Shown: piece after piece, positions 1-11,704 of the stretch | Position numbering within the stretch: position 1 is the stretch's first letter | Layout: every line of letters starts with the position of its first letter | DNA from: Eustoma russellianum | Taxonomy: Eukaryota > Streptophyta > Magnoliopsida > Gentianales > Gentianaceae | Reading direction: 5' to 3' | Assembly (NCBI GenBank): GCA_036186865.1 | Contig: AP025040.1 | Span: 46,192,321-46,256,320, forward strand | DNA length: 64,000 bases | The notes under the pieces: model-generated | The model's database searches: none | What the model was told of the DNA's origin: nothing | Seen by the model: the letters and a program-made list of their open reading frames with translations, nothing else | Program-made: the position numbers and the translations under genes

Positions 1-1847
1 CAAACCGGTCAAAAAACTGTTTGACCGGTCCGGTTTGGTTTGGTTTGGTTCCGGGTTTTTCCGGTTTCAAATATGCCAACTGGAATTGTACCCCGAAACT
101 GGAAATTGCACCCCAAAACTGGAAATTGCACCCCAAAAATGGTCTATAAACAACTCAATTTACTTATAGAAAAACAAGTGCATCTCAGTTGTGTCCCTGC
201 GAATTATCTGAAGACAACCTAGCATATTTATTCATCACTAGGCATAGACAATGGTGTAGCAATATTTGTTAAGTGAGCAAAGAGCGAGATGAAAACAAAA
301 ATATTTCAATTTACGGCTAGCTCAGAAGTAATGCCTAATAAACCACACGAGAAAAGGAAATAAAATTCCAAGTGACAAAAAAAGATACTCGGATAACAAG
401 CAAAACAAGATAAAAAGAATGTAAATGAAGCCATCCTCAGCAAACAGGAGATAAGCAACATATTCGTACTACAAGAACAAAGAAACATTACCAACGCCTC
501 CTTTTGCTGTAATAGAACACTAGCATTTCTGAACTTTTTAACAATGTTGCAGTCACATTTTTTTGACACATTGAGCACTCACTGCTGAAGCAAGAACCAG
601 AAAGCACTAAATTCGAAAGAGCACGAACTGGAGCCAAGCACCATTCAAGAAAATCCCGTTTATCATAAGGTATCACTTCATTTATTTAAACCATGACGAG
701 TATGCATGCAACTTGACCACACATAAGTGAAGAGCTACACTCAAATGCAGATTCCTCCTGTTACAAAGATATGTAATCACTTTTTATAGGAAGATCATGT
801 CAAGAACAGGGGAATCTGATTTTTCTGATGAGTTTCGGTCATTGAAATTGACATCTCACACGCAGCGAGAAGTTTCCCCTGCCATGAGCAGTTTACAAGA
901 TTATTATGGCCTCCACACACAAGCCGATGGATGTTCAGCAACTCTCAAGTAGTCAACTGGTAATTTTCATAATTTATTCACTAAAAGTTCTCAAGGATCG
1001 AGAATGTTATAAAGATTTAGCACGCACACATGCATCCATGAGCATTAGTCAGCCATCATATGATAGAGTTAACAACACTGCCATGTCTAAATAAGTAGCC
1101 TTGCACCAAAATACCTGACCAACTCCAGTTTTGACCATCTGCTGACTGCTATTGCCCTATGTCATCAGATGTTAGACACGAAATCCTTTTCGGCTTTTCC
1201 CGTTTTGCGTTTTCCGCCCTCCACCTCGCAGAACAAAACCCACGAAGAAAAAGTGAAAAACAAATCCAAGCCCTCAAGAACATAACAAATCCGAAGTTGA
1301 AAAAACACGAGAAAAAAAAGATAGAGATAGAGAGAGAGGAAAGAAGACTAACCTGACTAGGACTCAAAGTGGTGAGGGAGTGAGGACTGCGGAGGCTGGC
1401 TGAGGACTGCGGTGGCTGGAAATTGCGGGCTGCGACGGTGGCTGCTGGCTGGAACCTGCGGGCTGCGGCTGGTAGTGGAAAACGAAAATAGGGGGAAGGA
1501 CCGAAGGAAGGAGATGGGAATTAGGGATTCTGATTTCTGTCGACTGGGACTGTCGCGTTTGCCGTTTAGCGGTTTAGGGGCTAGGAGCGGAAATTTAAAT
1601 AGGTTTTTTCTAATTTTTTTCCTAAAATATTAATATATTATATATAATATTTATTATTTATTATATTAAACCGGTCCGGTCCGGTTTTACGGTTTTTAAT
1701 TTTCAAAACCGAAACCGAACCGTAAAATACAGTCCGGTTTTTCTTTTATTCGTAAACCGGCTGTAAAACCATGGTTCGGTTTTAAACGGTTTGGACCAGC
1801 CCGGTTCGGTTTTTTGGTCCGGTTTTCATAAATTTTGTTCACCCCTA
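1..1847. mobile_element. hAT-like element, left end just outside the window
   Basis: Both ends of this block are rich in CCGGTT/AACCGG motifs (positions 1-75 and 1670-1840). The right end closes with a sequence whose reverse complement starts TAGGGGTGAACAAAAT, which resembles plant hAT terminal repeats. No transposase can be read inside, so it is probably non-autonomous or internally deleted. A GC-richer stretch at 1370-1600 next to a TATA-like CTATTTAAATTT may be a relic of a promoter and leader on the minus strand. The left terminus and the 8-bp target duplication cannot be checked because the window starts inside the element. Confidence 0.55.
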
Positions 1848-2234
1848 CCTACAAAGGACTAGCCCACCTACACATGCGTCAATCCTATCAACTGGCAGAA
1901 TTCCTGGACAATGGAAACGAATAAAAGCAAGAGAAAAGGGAAAGAGAGAGGATTTTTTCTAAACCATCTTCTTCGTGAGCATAGAGAGAAAAAGAACTCC
2001 AACATTTTTACAGTAAGATCCACCAAAACTCTCAATAGATAAATATTCTAGAGAGAATGATCCAAACTGACTTGAGCGTCGGATGGTTTAATCCGAGGTC
2101 ATAACCCCGGGACCTCTGACTTTGTTTCTTGTGCAGGACAGTGAATAGGGCCAAAGTTGGACCAATAACGGAAAGCGAACGACGCAACCTTTTTTAGATC
2201 ATCTCTCATCCCTGATGAAGATCCGACTTCATCA
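1848..2234 (+). repeat. 3' part of an LTR, same family as 3589-4395
   Basis: It shares the order of motifs with the solo LTR at 3589-4395: an ATAAAAGCAAG TATA-like segment, CTTGAGCGTCGGA, a CCCCGGGACCTCTGA block, and a terminal TGAAGATCCGACTTCATCA. The 5' part is missing at the junction with the hAT-like element ending at 1847, which suggests that the element inserted into this LTR. Confidence 0.6.
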
Positions 2235-2499
2235 TTATACAAATTATAAGCTGTGTAGATCAAATCGTGAATCGATCCGACTACTCTTTAAACCTTCTTC
2301 AAACACCGAAAATGCAAAACCATCCTATGCAAATAAGGGCGATGAGTGAAGTAGAAATGTGTTTCAAATAGACACGCGACATTTGACACATGTATGACAT
2401 GAAGATATCTATCATATGCACTTGCCAGTTTGCAAAAGTCATTCAAGACATCAGCTCGCAGAAACACGTGGCGTTGGGCTGAATATCTTCCAAAGGAAC

Positions 2500-2720
2500 A
2501 TTTAAGGTATCATCATGCACAATCACAACAACAACATTATCATACTGTTTTAGAGACTCATGTATATGATGAAGGTATCATCATGCACAATCACAATAAC
2601 AACACTATCACATTGCTTTAGAGACTTCTGTGTATGATGAGGTAAGAAAATCGGATATACGCAACCTTAATCATATGTTAGAAACCCACCCAATACAAAC
2701 ATGCGACATTGGATATATGT
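2500..2720 (-). repeat. SINE-like repeat with (CAA)n/(TTG)n tail, partly duplicated
   Basis: Two adjacent segments (about 2505-2570 and 2574-2640) repeat the order GTATCATCATGCACAATCAC, (CAACAA), TTTAGAGACT. A piece reading ATATGTTAGAAACCCACC follows. On the minus strand this matches the 3' domain of the dispersed SINE-like family best seen at 12655-13066. Confidence 0.45.
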
Positions 2721-2739
2721 ATGACATGCCCACTGATAG

Positions 2740-2921
2740 GGATTGAGATCCTCTAACCCCCAACTCTTCACCCCCTTTGGGACCGCCCGTCACGTGGCAC
2801 ACAGGGAGGGTGGTGAGGCTGGATGCGAGTGACCCCCATCCAGCTTCACCACCCCCTCTGTGTGCCACGTGGCGGGGGGTCATTTAATACTCCCTTTGAA
2901 GGGGGGTCAGGAGATCCTCTC
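2740..2921. mobile_element. Foldback MITE, family F1 (CACGTGGC arms)
   Basis: The arms are inverted repeats carrying CACGTGGCACACAGGGAGG and its complement around a short loop near 2835. The outer ends read GAGATCCTCTAACCC and AGGAGATCCTCTCCC. The flanks repeat CCCACTGATAG (2729-2739 and 2922-2932), an 11-bp target duplication that fits a Mutator-like origin. Confidence 0.7.
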
Positions 2922-3055
2922 CCCACTGATAGTTCATAAAAGCCACCCAATACATCAGCTTCTACAAACACGCAGCACTGAGTATTCCTTAAAGAGCACT
3001 TAAAGGTATCATCCCACGCATAGCATGAAGTAAGACTCCTAAGGTGGCAACGCAC

Positions 3056-3218
3056 CGGATGAGATCGTAGGAGGTTAAAAGTGAGGCCTCCAATCATACG
3101 TCGTCACGTGTACAAAATCAATTTTTTTAAAAAATTTTTTTGCAGCACCCCCTTGCTTTTGTACATGTGACAACGCGTGATTGAAGGTCTCACTTTTAGC
3201 CTCCTATGATCTCATCCG
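3056..3218. mobile_element. Foldback MITE, family F2
   Basis: The terminal inverted repeats start CGGATGAGATC and end GATCTCATCCG. The arms continue inward almost to the A/T-rich centre at 3120-3140. A perfect 10-bp target duplication GGCAACGCAC lies at 3046-3055 and 3219-3228. A 9-10 bp duplication is typical of Mutator-like elements. The related copy is 41616-41792. Confidence 0.8.
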
Positions 3219-3588
3219 GGCAACGCACAACCCAAATAATAACTAAAAACTTTATTGAATGCAATTTTTCTATTTATAGAATATGTATTACTCATTTCTA
3301 CAACTGTATTACCTTTGATCTTTTCAGTTTTATATTAAAGACCTCAACAGTAGGAAAAATTTTATATCACGTCATCTATCATATCATATAGTATCTCATT
3401 TGATAAGATTTTACTATATATATTAATCTGATAAAATTTTAATACAGATGACATGATCGAATTAAACTAAAAATAAAAATGTGACAAAATATCATGAATG
3501 CCTTTACATTCCATACGTGTGCGACATGATATCGTTTGTATACGCATCAAATAATCTTTATTCGCATTTTACTATTAGCTGATGTGCG

Positions 3589-4395
3589 TGATAAACCAGA
3601 ATTAATCATCTTTTAGTCAACAAAAGTCAACGGTACAACTCTTGCAGTTCAACACCCAAGCATTGCTGTTCAGCCTTGACTGCACTTCGGCTGTGCCCCA
3701 TGGCATCCTTCTTATTATCGAAGAATATGCCAAGGACTGCACCTCGGCAGCTAACTTCAGCTTCAGCTTAAGTGCTACATTCCAGATCACTTCGGCCAGA
3801 TTCAACATTGCACCTCGGCAAAGCCTGGTTTTGTACTTCGGCGAAGGAGTCAAACACAGCATCACGTCGTAGAATCATCAGGCAGAAGTGCAGTTCAAAG
3901 AAAGAGTACACGTCTGGCTATTCAGCCTGTACACGCCAAAGTCACTTCAGCCGACCTACTAGTCACATCAGCCGGCCTACCGGTCATATCAGCAGACCTA
4001 CTGCATCATAGGTCTTCTGCCCCAAGCAAACGTCACATCCGACGTCAGAAGCCAAGGACAAGGGGAAAACTAATAAAAGCAAGCCAAGGCAGGCGAGAAA
4101 GGGAGGGGATCCATCAAACATTATCCTATCTCTTGGAGCTAATACATTGAACTTTCTCTTCAGCCAATATTTGTAAGAATTTTCTAACTCCATATACTAA
4201 ACTACATTCTCAGTGAGAAATGGCCCAAACTTACTTGAGCGTCGGAGGGTTTTACCCGGGGTCATCCCCCGGGACCTCTGATTTCTGGTTCCTTGTGCAG
4301 GACTTCAGGAAGCTATTCCAGCAAAATACTAACCAGCATCTGACGACGTTTATTTGAGGTCATCTTAGACTCTTGGTGAAAATCCGGCTTCATCA
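3589..4395 (+). mobile_element. Solo LTR
   Basis: An 807-bp unit begins TGATAAACC and ends CTTCATCA. It is flanked by a perfect 5-bp duplication GTGCG (3584-3588 and 4396-4400), the hallmark of LTR retrotransposon integration followed by LTR-LTR recombination. A TATA-like AATAAAAGC lies near 4073, followed by the CTTGAGCGTCGGAGGG motif. The 5-bp duplication and LTR style suggest Ty3/gypsy, but no coding region is present to prove it. Relatives are 1848-2234 and 17997-18959. Confidence 0.85.
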
Positions 4396-4400
4396 GTGCG

Positions 4401-4743
4401 GAAAAATCTCCAAGGGCAATCAATTCAGTCCGAATTATTTTTCTTTTCAACTTTTTGTAGGAGCAATTATCACTTACACATAGCTAACGTTTGGGAAATC
4501 AGACTTCGCTACCGTTTGCGACTCAATCTAAATAGGAATTTATAATAACTTCAGCTTTGAAAAAGGTGTTATATTATTAAAATGAATATCATATTAAATT
4601 TTTTTGTATTATTTATAACGATCTTTTAATGTATTGACTTTATTGCATTACATAATTTAGCCAAAAAACGAATCCAGCCAAAATTGTACTCTTCTTTCCA
4701 AAAAATATTGTCTTAGATGATTTTATGTATTGAAACTTTTAAG
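4401..4743. other. Intergenic AT-rich stretch
   Basis: I see no gene, repeat or RNA feature I can support here. Confidence 0.5.
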
Positions 4744-4860
4744 TAAGAGAAAGTGTAGGGTAAGACTGTATACATCAGATCGCTCAACGCTCTGTTACCT
4801 CCCTGTATCCTGCACAAACGCGTGAGCCTAGTGCATCAAAAGAACACCTTGTTAAAGGCA
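4744..4860 (+). repeat. Au-type SINE, 3' part
   Basis: The order TGTAGGGTAAGACTGTATAC, ATCAGATCG, CCTGCACAAACGCG, GAGCCTAGTGCA is that of the 3' part of plant Au SINEs. The 5' A/B-box part is missing. Confidence 0.6.
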
Positions 4861-5039
4861 AAGTCGATTGTCCATCACCCTTACCGTTGCTGGTTGACAT
4901 CTCTTCTAATTCGTCGATACCCGAAGCAAATTGTTGTGTGGAGGAATCAATATCTCGACATATGCCAAGAGGCAGATCTTGTGCCACTCCACCTGCGTCT
5001 TACTTCTTTATTCTATAGTACGCGAGAAATTCAATTGTT

Positions 5040-5145
5040 ATATGTTCTTACTTTCTTCCTAACGATAGCTTTTGCTGTCGTTAGGATATAGCTTTTGCTA
5101 TCGTTAGGATATACTGGTGTGTATGGTTGTTGTTATTCTTACTTT
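5040..5145 (+). repeat. RTE-type LINE 3' tail with a short duplication
   Basis: Two near-copies of a TAGCTTTTGCTRTCGTTAGG unit (about 5067-5108) resemble the 3' end of the RTE LINE at 49795-51015, which reads GACAGCTTTTGCAGTCATTG. Nothing codes here. Confidence 0.4.
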
Positions 5146-5149
5146 CTCT

Positions 5150-5690
5150 GTCTGATCTTTATAATCCATTATTGAAAATTTAAATTAATAAAAGGACATC
5201 AAAAAATACACTATCTGGTAACTGAATCACTTTCAATATTTCACTCTTACCTTTTGATGTACAAAATTTTCCTATATGTATTGTGTTTAACAAAATAGAC
5301 GGCCAAAACATGAACGCTCAGCGAACAACAATAATTCTCATCTTCAACGAGCACACGATATTATAATCGCCAATCTAACATAAAAAAAATTTATCCTTAA
5401 ATATTTTACTTTTAACCATTGAACAATGCTATGGGGGCTTATTACTTTTAATTCTTATTCACATTTTATGTTATATTTTGCAACAATGGCATCCTATTAA
5501 TAACATCTCATGGTTGAATGGATCATAGGAAAAGCTAACTGGTATTGTTCTTATTCTAAAGGGTTAAGTACATGTATAGCTTACCCAAAAAAAAAAAGAA
5601 GAAAAGAAAACATAGGGAAAGTTAGCTTATCATATATTGATTGAGGAAGAAGATAGGCCTTATTCACATCAAACTTTGGAGATTGATGAA
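5150..5690. other. Intergenic stretch, nothing recognised
   Basis: AT-rich single-copy-looking sequence. No reading frame or repeat is supported. Confidence 0.5.
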
Positions 5691-5699
5691 AATAAGGGA

Positions 5700-5903
5700 A
5701 CCGGACCCTTCTCAAGGGATAGGATACCCTCACCGCAAGGGGTGCGGTAACGCGTGACCGCGCGACACATGGCAGCAAGAGGAGGTAGTGAGACTAGATG
5801 CAGGTGACTCTAATCTAGCCTTACCATCCCCTCTTACTGCCACGTGCCGCGTGGTCACAAAAAGGATAAGGAAAATGGGGGTGAGGAGATCTCAACCCCT
5901 TCT
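5700..5903. mobile_element. Foldback MITE, family F1
   Basis: Inverted arms contain ACACATGGCAGCAAGAGGAG and CCTCTTACTGCCACGTG, with outer ends CCCTCACCGCAAGG and GGGGGTGAGGAGATC. Imperfect direct repeats (TTCTCAAGGGATAGG and TTCTAAAGAGTAGG) flank it. It belongs to the same family as 2740-2921. Confidence 0.6.
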
Positions 5904-6044
5904 AAAGAGTAGGTTCACATGACAACTTGGCAAAGTTGATGGAAATGATCCCAAAAAACAAAGGAAAAAGGCAAAGAAGGAAGAGAAAGGTATAATGTAG
6001 AGATTGTTGATACTTGAGTGCGTTATATCCTCCACGTCCTTCTA

Positions 6045-6354
6045 CTAGGGCGGTAAATGAACCAAGCTGTTCGGTTGTTCGGCTCGTTTGGTTCGAGTTC
6101 GAGTTCGAGCTCGGCTCGGATAAAATGTTAATGAACAGAGCTTGAACACCTTTTTTCTATTCGAACTCGATAAGTGGCACCGTTCGTTTAAGGTGTTCGG
6201 CTCGCTAATGTTGTTCGTGAGTTAAACAAACCAAGCTTGAACAGTTAAATATATTCTTTTAAATAAATAAATAAGCTCGGCTCGTTCGCTAAGTTAAATG
6301 AACCGAGCTTGAACAATGCAATGCTCGGCTCGTTCGGCTCGTTTACGGCCCTAG
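6045..6354. mobile_element. TIR element rich in GCTCGGCTCG, with 22-bp flanking repeats
   Basis: The ends are inverted repeats, CTAGGGCGGTAAATGA and its near-complement CGTTTACGGCCCTAG. The body repeats GTTCGGCTCG and AGCTCGGCTCG. Flanking direct repeats of 22 bp with two mismatches lie at 6023-6044 and 6355-6376. The ends suggest hAT, but the flanking repeat is longer than the usual 8 bp. A second copy is at 17584-17881 and a diverged one is near 12170-12480. Confidence 0.65.
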
Positions 6355-6379
6355 TTATGTCCTCCACGTCCTTGTACCA

Positions 6380-7270
6380 TGGGGTGTCTCTTGTATGGAA
6401 AAGTTAAATCTTTGTTCTTGAAATTTTTATTGTTCTAGATTTATAAAGTTATACAGAAGATACAAATCAAAATTACTTATCTGATACAGACATCACAATA
6501 AAACATTTATAACTGCGTCTGCCATTAGAAACAAACATATAACTTTATATGCAATTTGAAGGAAAAAATAGAATAAGAGCAAATATCCAAGAACAGGATG
6601 AATATCACGAAAACATATTCGTGCTTTTCGGACTTACAGATTGGTGATTTGTGGCCTAAAAAAGGACTGTTTGGTTCTCTTACGTTTTTGTCCTCCAAAA
6701 CAAAAGAAGAAAACGACAAAAAAGGAAAATAAAATGACCATGTTGATAGCTAATAGAGATGAGAGACCATCTCACGACTTAATTCAGATGGTATTCGGTT
6801 GAGACAATAACTTAGCTGGTAATCGATTGAGACATGATATTCAAGACGTAACTCAATTGATATCCGATTAAGTCAATAACTCAGCTAGTATTTGGTTGAG
6901 ACATTGTGTTTGGAGAGACGAGAGAATATGATCAACTTTATCTCGATTCTTAGTTATTGATGAATTTCATCTTTGTTGTATCAAATCGATTGGATTTATT
7001 CTTTTGCACCTTTCAATTTATACCTTTTAAGACCTTTTATCTCAGTTTGAATACTTATATGCATGTTACAAGAAGTTCACCAACTTAAATATTACATTTC
7101 TGTGGGAAAAAAAGAACATTAGTTTTTACATTTATAGTCATTTTCTATCTTTATAAATAGATAAAAAAAAATTTTAATAAACACTTAGATATTTATTAAT
7201 ACTTTTATTCAAACAGGTGACTCATTTTTTTTATATAAAAAAAAAGCAAAATCGGTTTATAAACTTGGAT
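6380..7270. other. Intergenic AT-rich stretch
   Basis: I see no supported gene. Loosely repeated phrases near 6775-6905 (GGTATTCGGTTGAGACA, GGTAATCGATTGAGACA and similar) suggest a decayed short tandem repeat. Confidence 0.4.
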
Positions 7271-7274
7271 CAAA

Positions 7275-7530
7275 AAGACATTCCCTGGTCTTGAAGCCCC
7301 ACCGCTCCAGCCCCAAAGATTCTCATAGAGTATTCAAATCAGGAGCCAAAAGAACTTCTAGATTGGATGTGAACTTACGTAGTGACTCACACAAAGTGTA
7401 TCTCAGCAAATCAGACCTTCGGACTATCAGCAGTGGAACATCCATACTGTACATTTCTCTAGAATCAAACTTTTGACCTCTTGGAGCAAATTCTAACCCC
7501 AGTAATAACTGAACTATGGCATTCGACCAA
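7275..7530 (-). repeat. tRNA-derived SINE
   Basis: Read on the minus strand, it starts near a CATAGTTCAGTTATTACTG box A, followed by a GGTCAAAAGTTTGATTCT box B. Both positions match tRNA-type RNA polymerase III promoters. The rest runs parallel to the copy at 14533-14789, through GTGTGAGTCACTA and the 3' block GGGGCTGGAGCGGTGG. Confidence 0.65.
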
Positions 7531-7599
7531 AATCCGGTTATAAACTAATTTTAAGCAATCCCAAACGGCCCCCTCTTATCCCCGTAAATATCCTCGTCA

Positions 7600-8750
7600 A
7601 TCCCATACGTAATTCTCATGCTTCTTGTTGCAACTTCCCAATTTCCATTTTTATCGCTTTCACCAGGAGAGTCTTCTCATGCAAAAACAAATCTACTTCA
7701 TGTTGGAGACAATCAATCATGTACCAAGACGCAGTCGTACAATGTGTATATATGAAACAAAATAAATCAAACCCGGGGCGAGTCGAGGACTCTGTCCTTA
7801 AGACGTATTGCTCCGGTATACTGTGCCCAACCGGTGTGAGCAATCGTCTCCCAGGATACAACGGGTACCTGTTCAGTTGAGCGGCACTGCTGAACTTGAA
7901 CTCCTTCGAACGCTTAGAGTGTCCTGACTTCTCCCGGACAATATGCAAGACTCACGTGCTACGAATGCAGAATGCTTATGAAATGCTTGGAGCTTGGTGT
8001 CTCTCAAATGAACACCCTTTGCCCTCTTTATATAGGGGAGTCGGTTGTAAAACAAGGAACCGTGACCGTTGGATCAAAACCGAAGTTTGATTTAGACCGT
8101 TAGATTAAAACCTCATATCTAGATTAGGAAGGTTTAATCTTAGCCTTTGGATCGAAGATAGATTAGCAGGTAAAAACCTGGATCATTAGATGGAAACCAC
8201 ATTCGGTTAAACGGTTAAGACAGTTTAAATCTCGGCCGTTAGATTACAACATATTGATCTTATTTTAAACCGGAGGATAGTGTTAGTTTCAAGTTTGAAA
8301 CCTAACCGCACAATCAAAATGATTCTGTCCGCTGTCAGACTTCGATCGATCACATCGATCGATCGAAGTGACATCGATCGATCGATGTTATCGACTGATG
8401 TCTGACTGAGTACTTCATTCGATCAAATTGATTGATCTAAGAGACATCGATCGATCGAAGTGACCGATCGATGTCCTCTGATCCACTTAGATCGATCTAC
8501 CAAGAGATCGAAGCCCTCTGATCCACTTCGATCGATAACATCGATCGATCGAAGTGACATCGATCGATCGATGTCATCGATCGATGTCCGTCAGATGCTT
8601 TTTACGCCACATGAACCCCTCCAACGTGGCATTCCTCCACACGGGTGACACATCACCCATTAACAACATTTCCATCTACTTTGAGCATTAATTTCACATT
8701 CACACAATCTCAAAATTGAGTGATTCCACATCCTAACATTAACTACTCGT
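7600..8750. repeat. Unclassified LTR-like repeat with ATCGATCGAT arrays
   Basis: The sequence has a clear TATA-like CTCTTTATATAGGGGAG (about 8025), repeated CGTTAGATTAAAACC phrases (8095-8260), and an array of CATCGATCGATCGATGT palindromes between 8345 and 8590. No convincing TG/CA ends with matching target duplications were found, so calling it an LTR is an inference. The palindromic motif is shared with the LTRs of the gypsy element at 51.5-61.4 kb. Confidence 0.35.
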
Positions 8751-8998
8751 TACGTAGATAATTAAGGATTCATTAGTTTTCGATTTCATTATCGGAAACT
8801 CATTAAGCTCAAAGTACGTTGCTCAACCAAGTTTAGCAACACTTATTAACGGGCCAAAGCCCAAATCTTCAATCTCAAACGATGGGGCAAATCCCAACCT
8901 TAAATTCTCCAACACTTCACCCCTGATTTTCTTGTCGGTTCCTTCAATCTGAATCCTTGATTTAACATCTCTTTCATGATTCTCACCTGGAGAAAGCA

Positions 8999-9706
8999 AT
9001 GGCTGTCGATTTATGTTCTGATAGTTCTGGTATGGGGATAAGTCCTCGTATTTCTTTCTCTCACGATCTCTCTCAAACAGATGGCGTGCCAATTGAACAG
9101 TACGACCGCACAGGTTCTTCTTCAACTGTTGATTTCGATTTCTGCGTTTTTCGTGAAAGCTTTGGTCAGGAATCGTCTTCTGCTGATGAGCTTTTCTCCG
9201 ACGGAAAGATTCTCCCTATTGGAATCAAGAGAAAATTAGGTGTTTCGAAGAAAACAGAGCCTATAGCTCCAAATGTAAATGAAAGCTCTACTGAGAAAAA
9301 AATGGAGGTTGCGGAACCATATATTCAAAAATCTAATTCCAAATCATTTTGGGGATTTAAGAGAAGCTCCAGTTTGAACTGTGGAAGCGGTTATGCTAGG
9401 ACGTTATGCCCTATTCCACTTCTATCGAGGAGTAATTCAACTGGTTCAACGTCGAACGGGAAGAAATCACCGGCTTTTGTGAAGGATAATTTCTCCAGGT
9501 TGCAGAAATCTCCGGCGACTGCTTCAAGTAAGCAGTCGCAAACGGCGTCGTCCTCTGTTCATCAGAAACCGCCTTTGAGGAAAAGCTATGGTCCTTACGG
9601 AGGCAACGGGGTTAAATTCAACCCCGTCATCAATGTTCCTACGCCTCTTCTCTCTGGTTTAAGCTCCATTTTCTCTTCCCCAAGGGATAAGAACAAGAAA
9701 AGGTGA
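8999..9706 (+). CDS. Ser-rich plant-specific protein of unknown function
   Basis: This is an intact single-exon reading frame of 235 residues, with a clean ATG after a GAAAGCA leader and a TGA stop. The protein is rich in Ser, Lys and Asn and has no signal peptide or membrane segment. Blocks that look conserved rather than random are SFWGFKRSSSLNCG (about residues 115-128), LCPIPLLSRSNSTGST (about 135-150), RKSYGPYG (about 194-201) and FNPVINVPTPLLSGLSSIFS (about 207-226), ending in a basic KNKKR tail. This pattern of short conserved islands resembles plant membrane-associated or kinase-regulator-like proteins of unknown function, but that resemblance is from memory and weak. No splice signals are needed. 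It is the only intact host gene in the first 37 kb. Confidence 0.75.
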   Translation: MAVDLCSDSSGMGISPRISFSHDLSQTDGVPIEQYDRTGSSSTVDFDFCVFRESFGQESSSADELFSDGKILPIGIKRKLGVSKKTEPIAPNVNESSTEKKMEVAEPYIQKSNSKSFWGFKRSSSLNCGSGYARTLCPIPLLSRSNSTGSTSNGKKSPAFVKDNFSRLQKSPATASSKQSQTASSSVHQKPPLRKSYGPYGGNGVKFNPVINVPTPLLSGLSSIFSSPRDKNKKR

Positions 9707-10960
9707 TTTCTTTGTATCTCTTCAAATCCCTCTTAGAATGATTTCGGAGGGATGTCCCTCTCTCGAAGGTTTGTTGTTGTTAGATTAAAACTTATCATGT
9801 GGGTTTTGAGTAAATCTAGTTTGGCTCGTTACTCAATTAACAGTCAAATGTTAATGAAACTCAATTAACAACCATTCTTTTTGTATAATGACGCATTTAC
9901 ATCCATTCAATCGGCACCAACCGGTCATCAAAACATATATTAGAAAAATTGAAAAGAAACATGCATCAGCCGGTTATCAACCGGTTGAATGGCTGTAAAT
10001 GATAAAATGGATGTTAAGTGAGTTTCATCAACATTTAGCTATTAATTGAATAATTGATCAAACGTTTGGCTACTAAGTGAGATTCTCTCTGGTCGGTTTT
10101 GGTATTATCGTTTAAGGTAATCGTGTAAGTTGCACTATCTTTAAACAAGTGCTATCCAATCTTCAATTCAATTCCATGGAGCAATGTTTCGATTTCATAG
10201 CATAATATGTTTGGATATTGTTATGAGGAACTAGTAACATGGGCGAACAGAACTAATAGGTACATACATAAGCTAGAAGATCCTTGTAGTGATGCGTAAC
10301 TACATGATTCCGGTTACACTATACTCCTGCGTTTACCCCCGAGGAACTACATTGAAATAAGTGATTCTGACAATTTGGGATCTAAGAAATCAAACAGATC
10401 AGTCAGTTTTATCTCGTATCATGTGTCGGACAATACCATGTATTACTGGTGTCACATATGTGCAAAAGAAATGACAAAATTCTTAGTGGTAGAAGGGTGT
10501 GTCAGACTTGTATAATATTCAGCTAAATGGATGTTCTGTTAGACATGTATCCTGCAAGAACCTGAGAATTTAGGTATGAAAATTTTCTGCTGGACTGCTG
10601 GAATTGGTGTGAACTGCTGTGATTTTTCTTGTAAGGAGGAGAATAATTAGGAGGATATTGGGGTGAGGCAAAGACAGGTAACGTTAGCTGTTGGCAATGA
10701 GGGTACCACATTCTGCTTTTGGGGTTGCATGCTGGCACATGCATTATTGTTCATAATGTGTTTGTTTGTTCATTTGTATCTTTATTTCGTATTTGTGAGG
10801 CTACAATCACAGACCGTGACATTAACTTTGCTTTTGAATTATTGATGTACTTTTTGGTTAACAGGTTGCTTGTCTGATTTTGCATTTCCTTTTCGATGTT
10901 AGGTTTAGAGATAATAATTGATCACCAGAATGGTGGTAAAAACAATTTATGATTAGACAA
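9707..10960. other. 3' flank of the Ser-rich gene and intergenic DNA
   Basis: The first 100-300 bases are probably 3' UTR. A pair of AACCGGTC/CAACCGGTTG inverted motifs near 9920-9985 may be a small decayed inverted repeat. The rest shows no supported gene. Confidence 0.4.
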
Positions 10961-10969
10961 GCTTTAGCC

Positions 10970-11240
10970 CTTTAGATGGCGTTTGGTTCGCACTTGAATA
11001 TCGGAATCAAAATCAGAATGGGTATGACATGGTATGAGTTTGGAGGACATGGATTTGAGCCTGATAGTTGTTTGATATTGAAGTGGGAATGGGTATGATA
11101 GACATTGATGGTGTTTGTAATGTATCGGAATTGAAATAGGGAATCGAATGTGGGCGGCCGGAAAATGGCCGGAAAAATTTGACCGGCCGGCGACGTTGAC
11201 CGACGTTGACCGATCATACCCCTCATTCTCTCTCATTCCC
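10970..11240. repeat. Possible MITE, ends uncertain
   Basis: It starts with GGCGTTTGGTTCGCACTTG, an end seen in many plant hAT-type MITEs, followed by repeated GGAATGGGTATGA phrases. I could not find a matching inverted right end. Confidence 0.3.
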
Positions 11241-11704
11241 CCATATTGATAGCCAAAGAGGATTATTATATTAAAAAACGATATCCATTACCAAATACTT
11301 TATTCCTATTTTCTCAAACAAACTACTTCAATGTTCCCTTATTCCTAAACCCCAACCATACACCACCTTAAAGGTAATCATTGTTCTAAGGGAAAGTATT
11401 TTATTCTACAATTATTTTAAAGAAAAAACCATACATTTTAAAATGACCAGAAGGTTTCTCAATAAATGATAGTTTAAAAACCGCTAAAATTCATGGAATA
11501 ATGTGATGTGCAGTCAAAAATTGATGTTGGCAAGTTTTTGGTAACGTCAGTTTTCTTTCCCATTAAATATGACCTAAGACTCGTAGTGGTTTGTATTTCA
11601 TATTTCGTGCATCATGTTAACGAGTGAAGCTATCGTTTTTTCCTTTTCTGTAATTTATCATGGTACCTATCAATTTATTAATTGGAATCACTTCTTAGTT
11701 GTTA

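Noticed and set aside
7616..8055. Open frames of 110 and 60 residues on the minus strand
   Set aside because: No domain or codon signal; they overlap an LTR-like repeat with a TATA box on the other strand.
8823..9125. Minus-strand open frame of 100 residues
   Set aside because: It is the antisense shadow of the Ser-rich gene at 8999 and of its leader.
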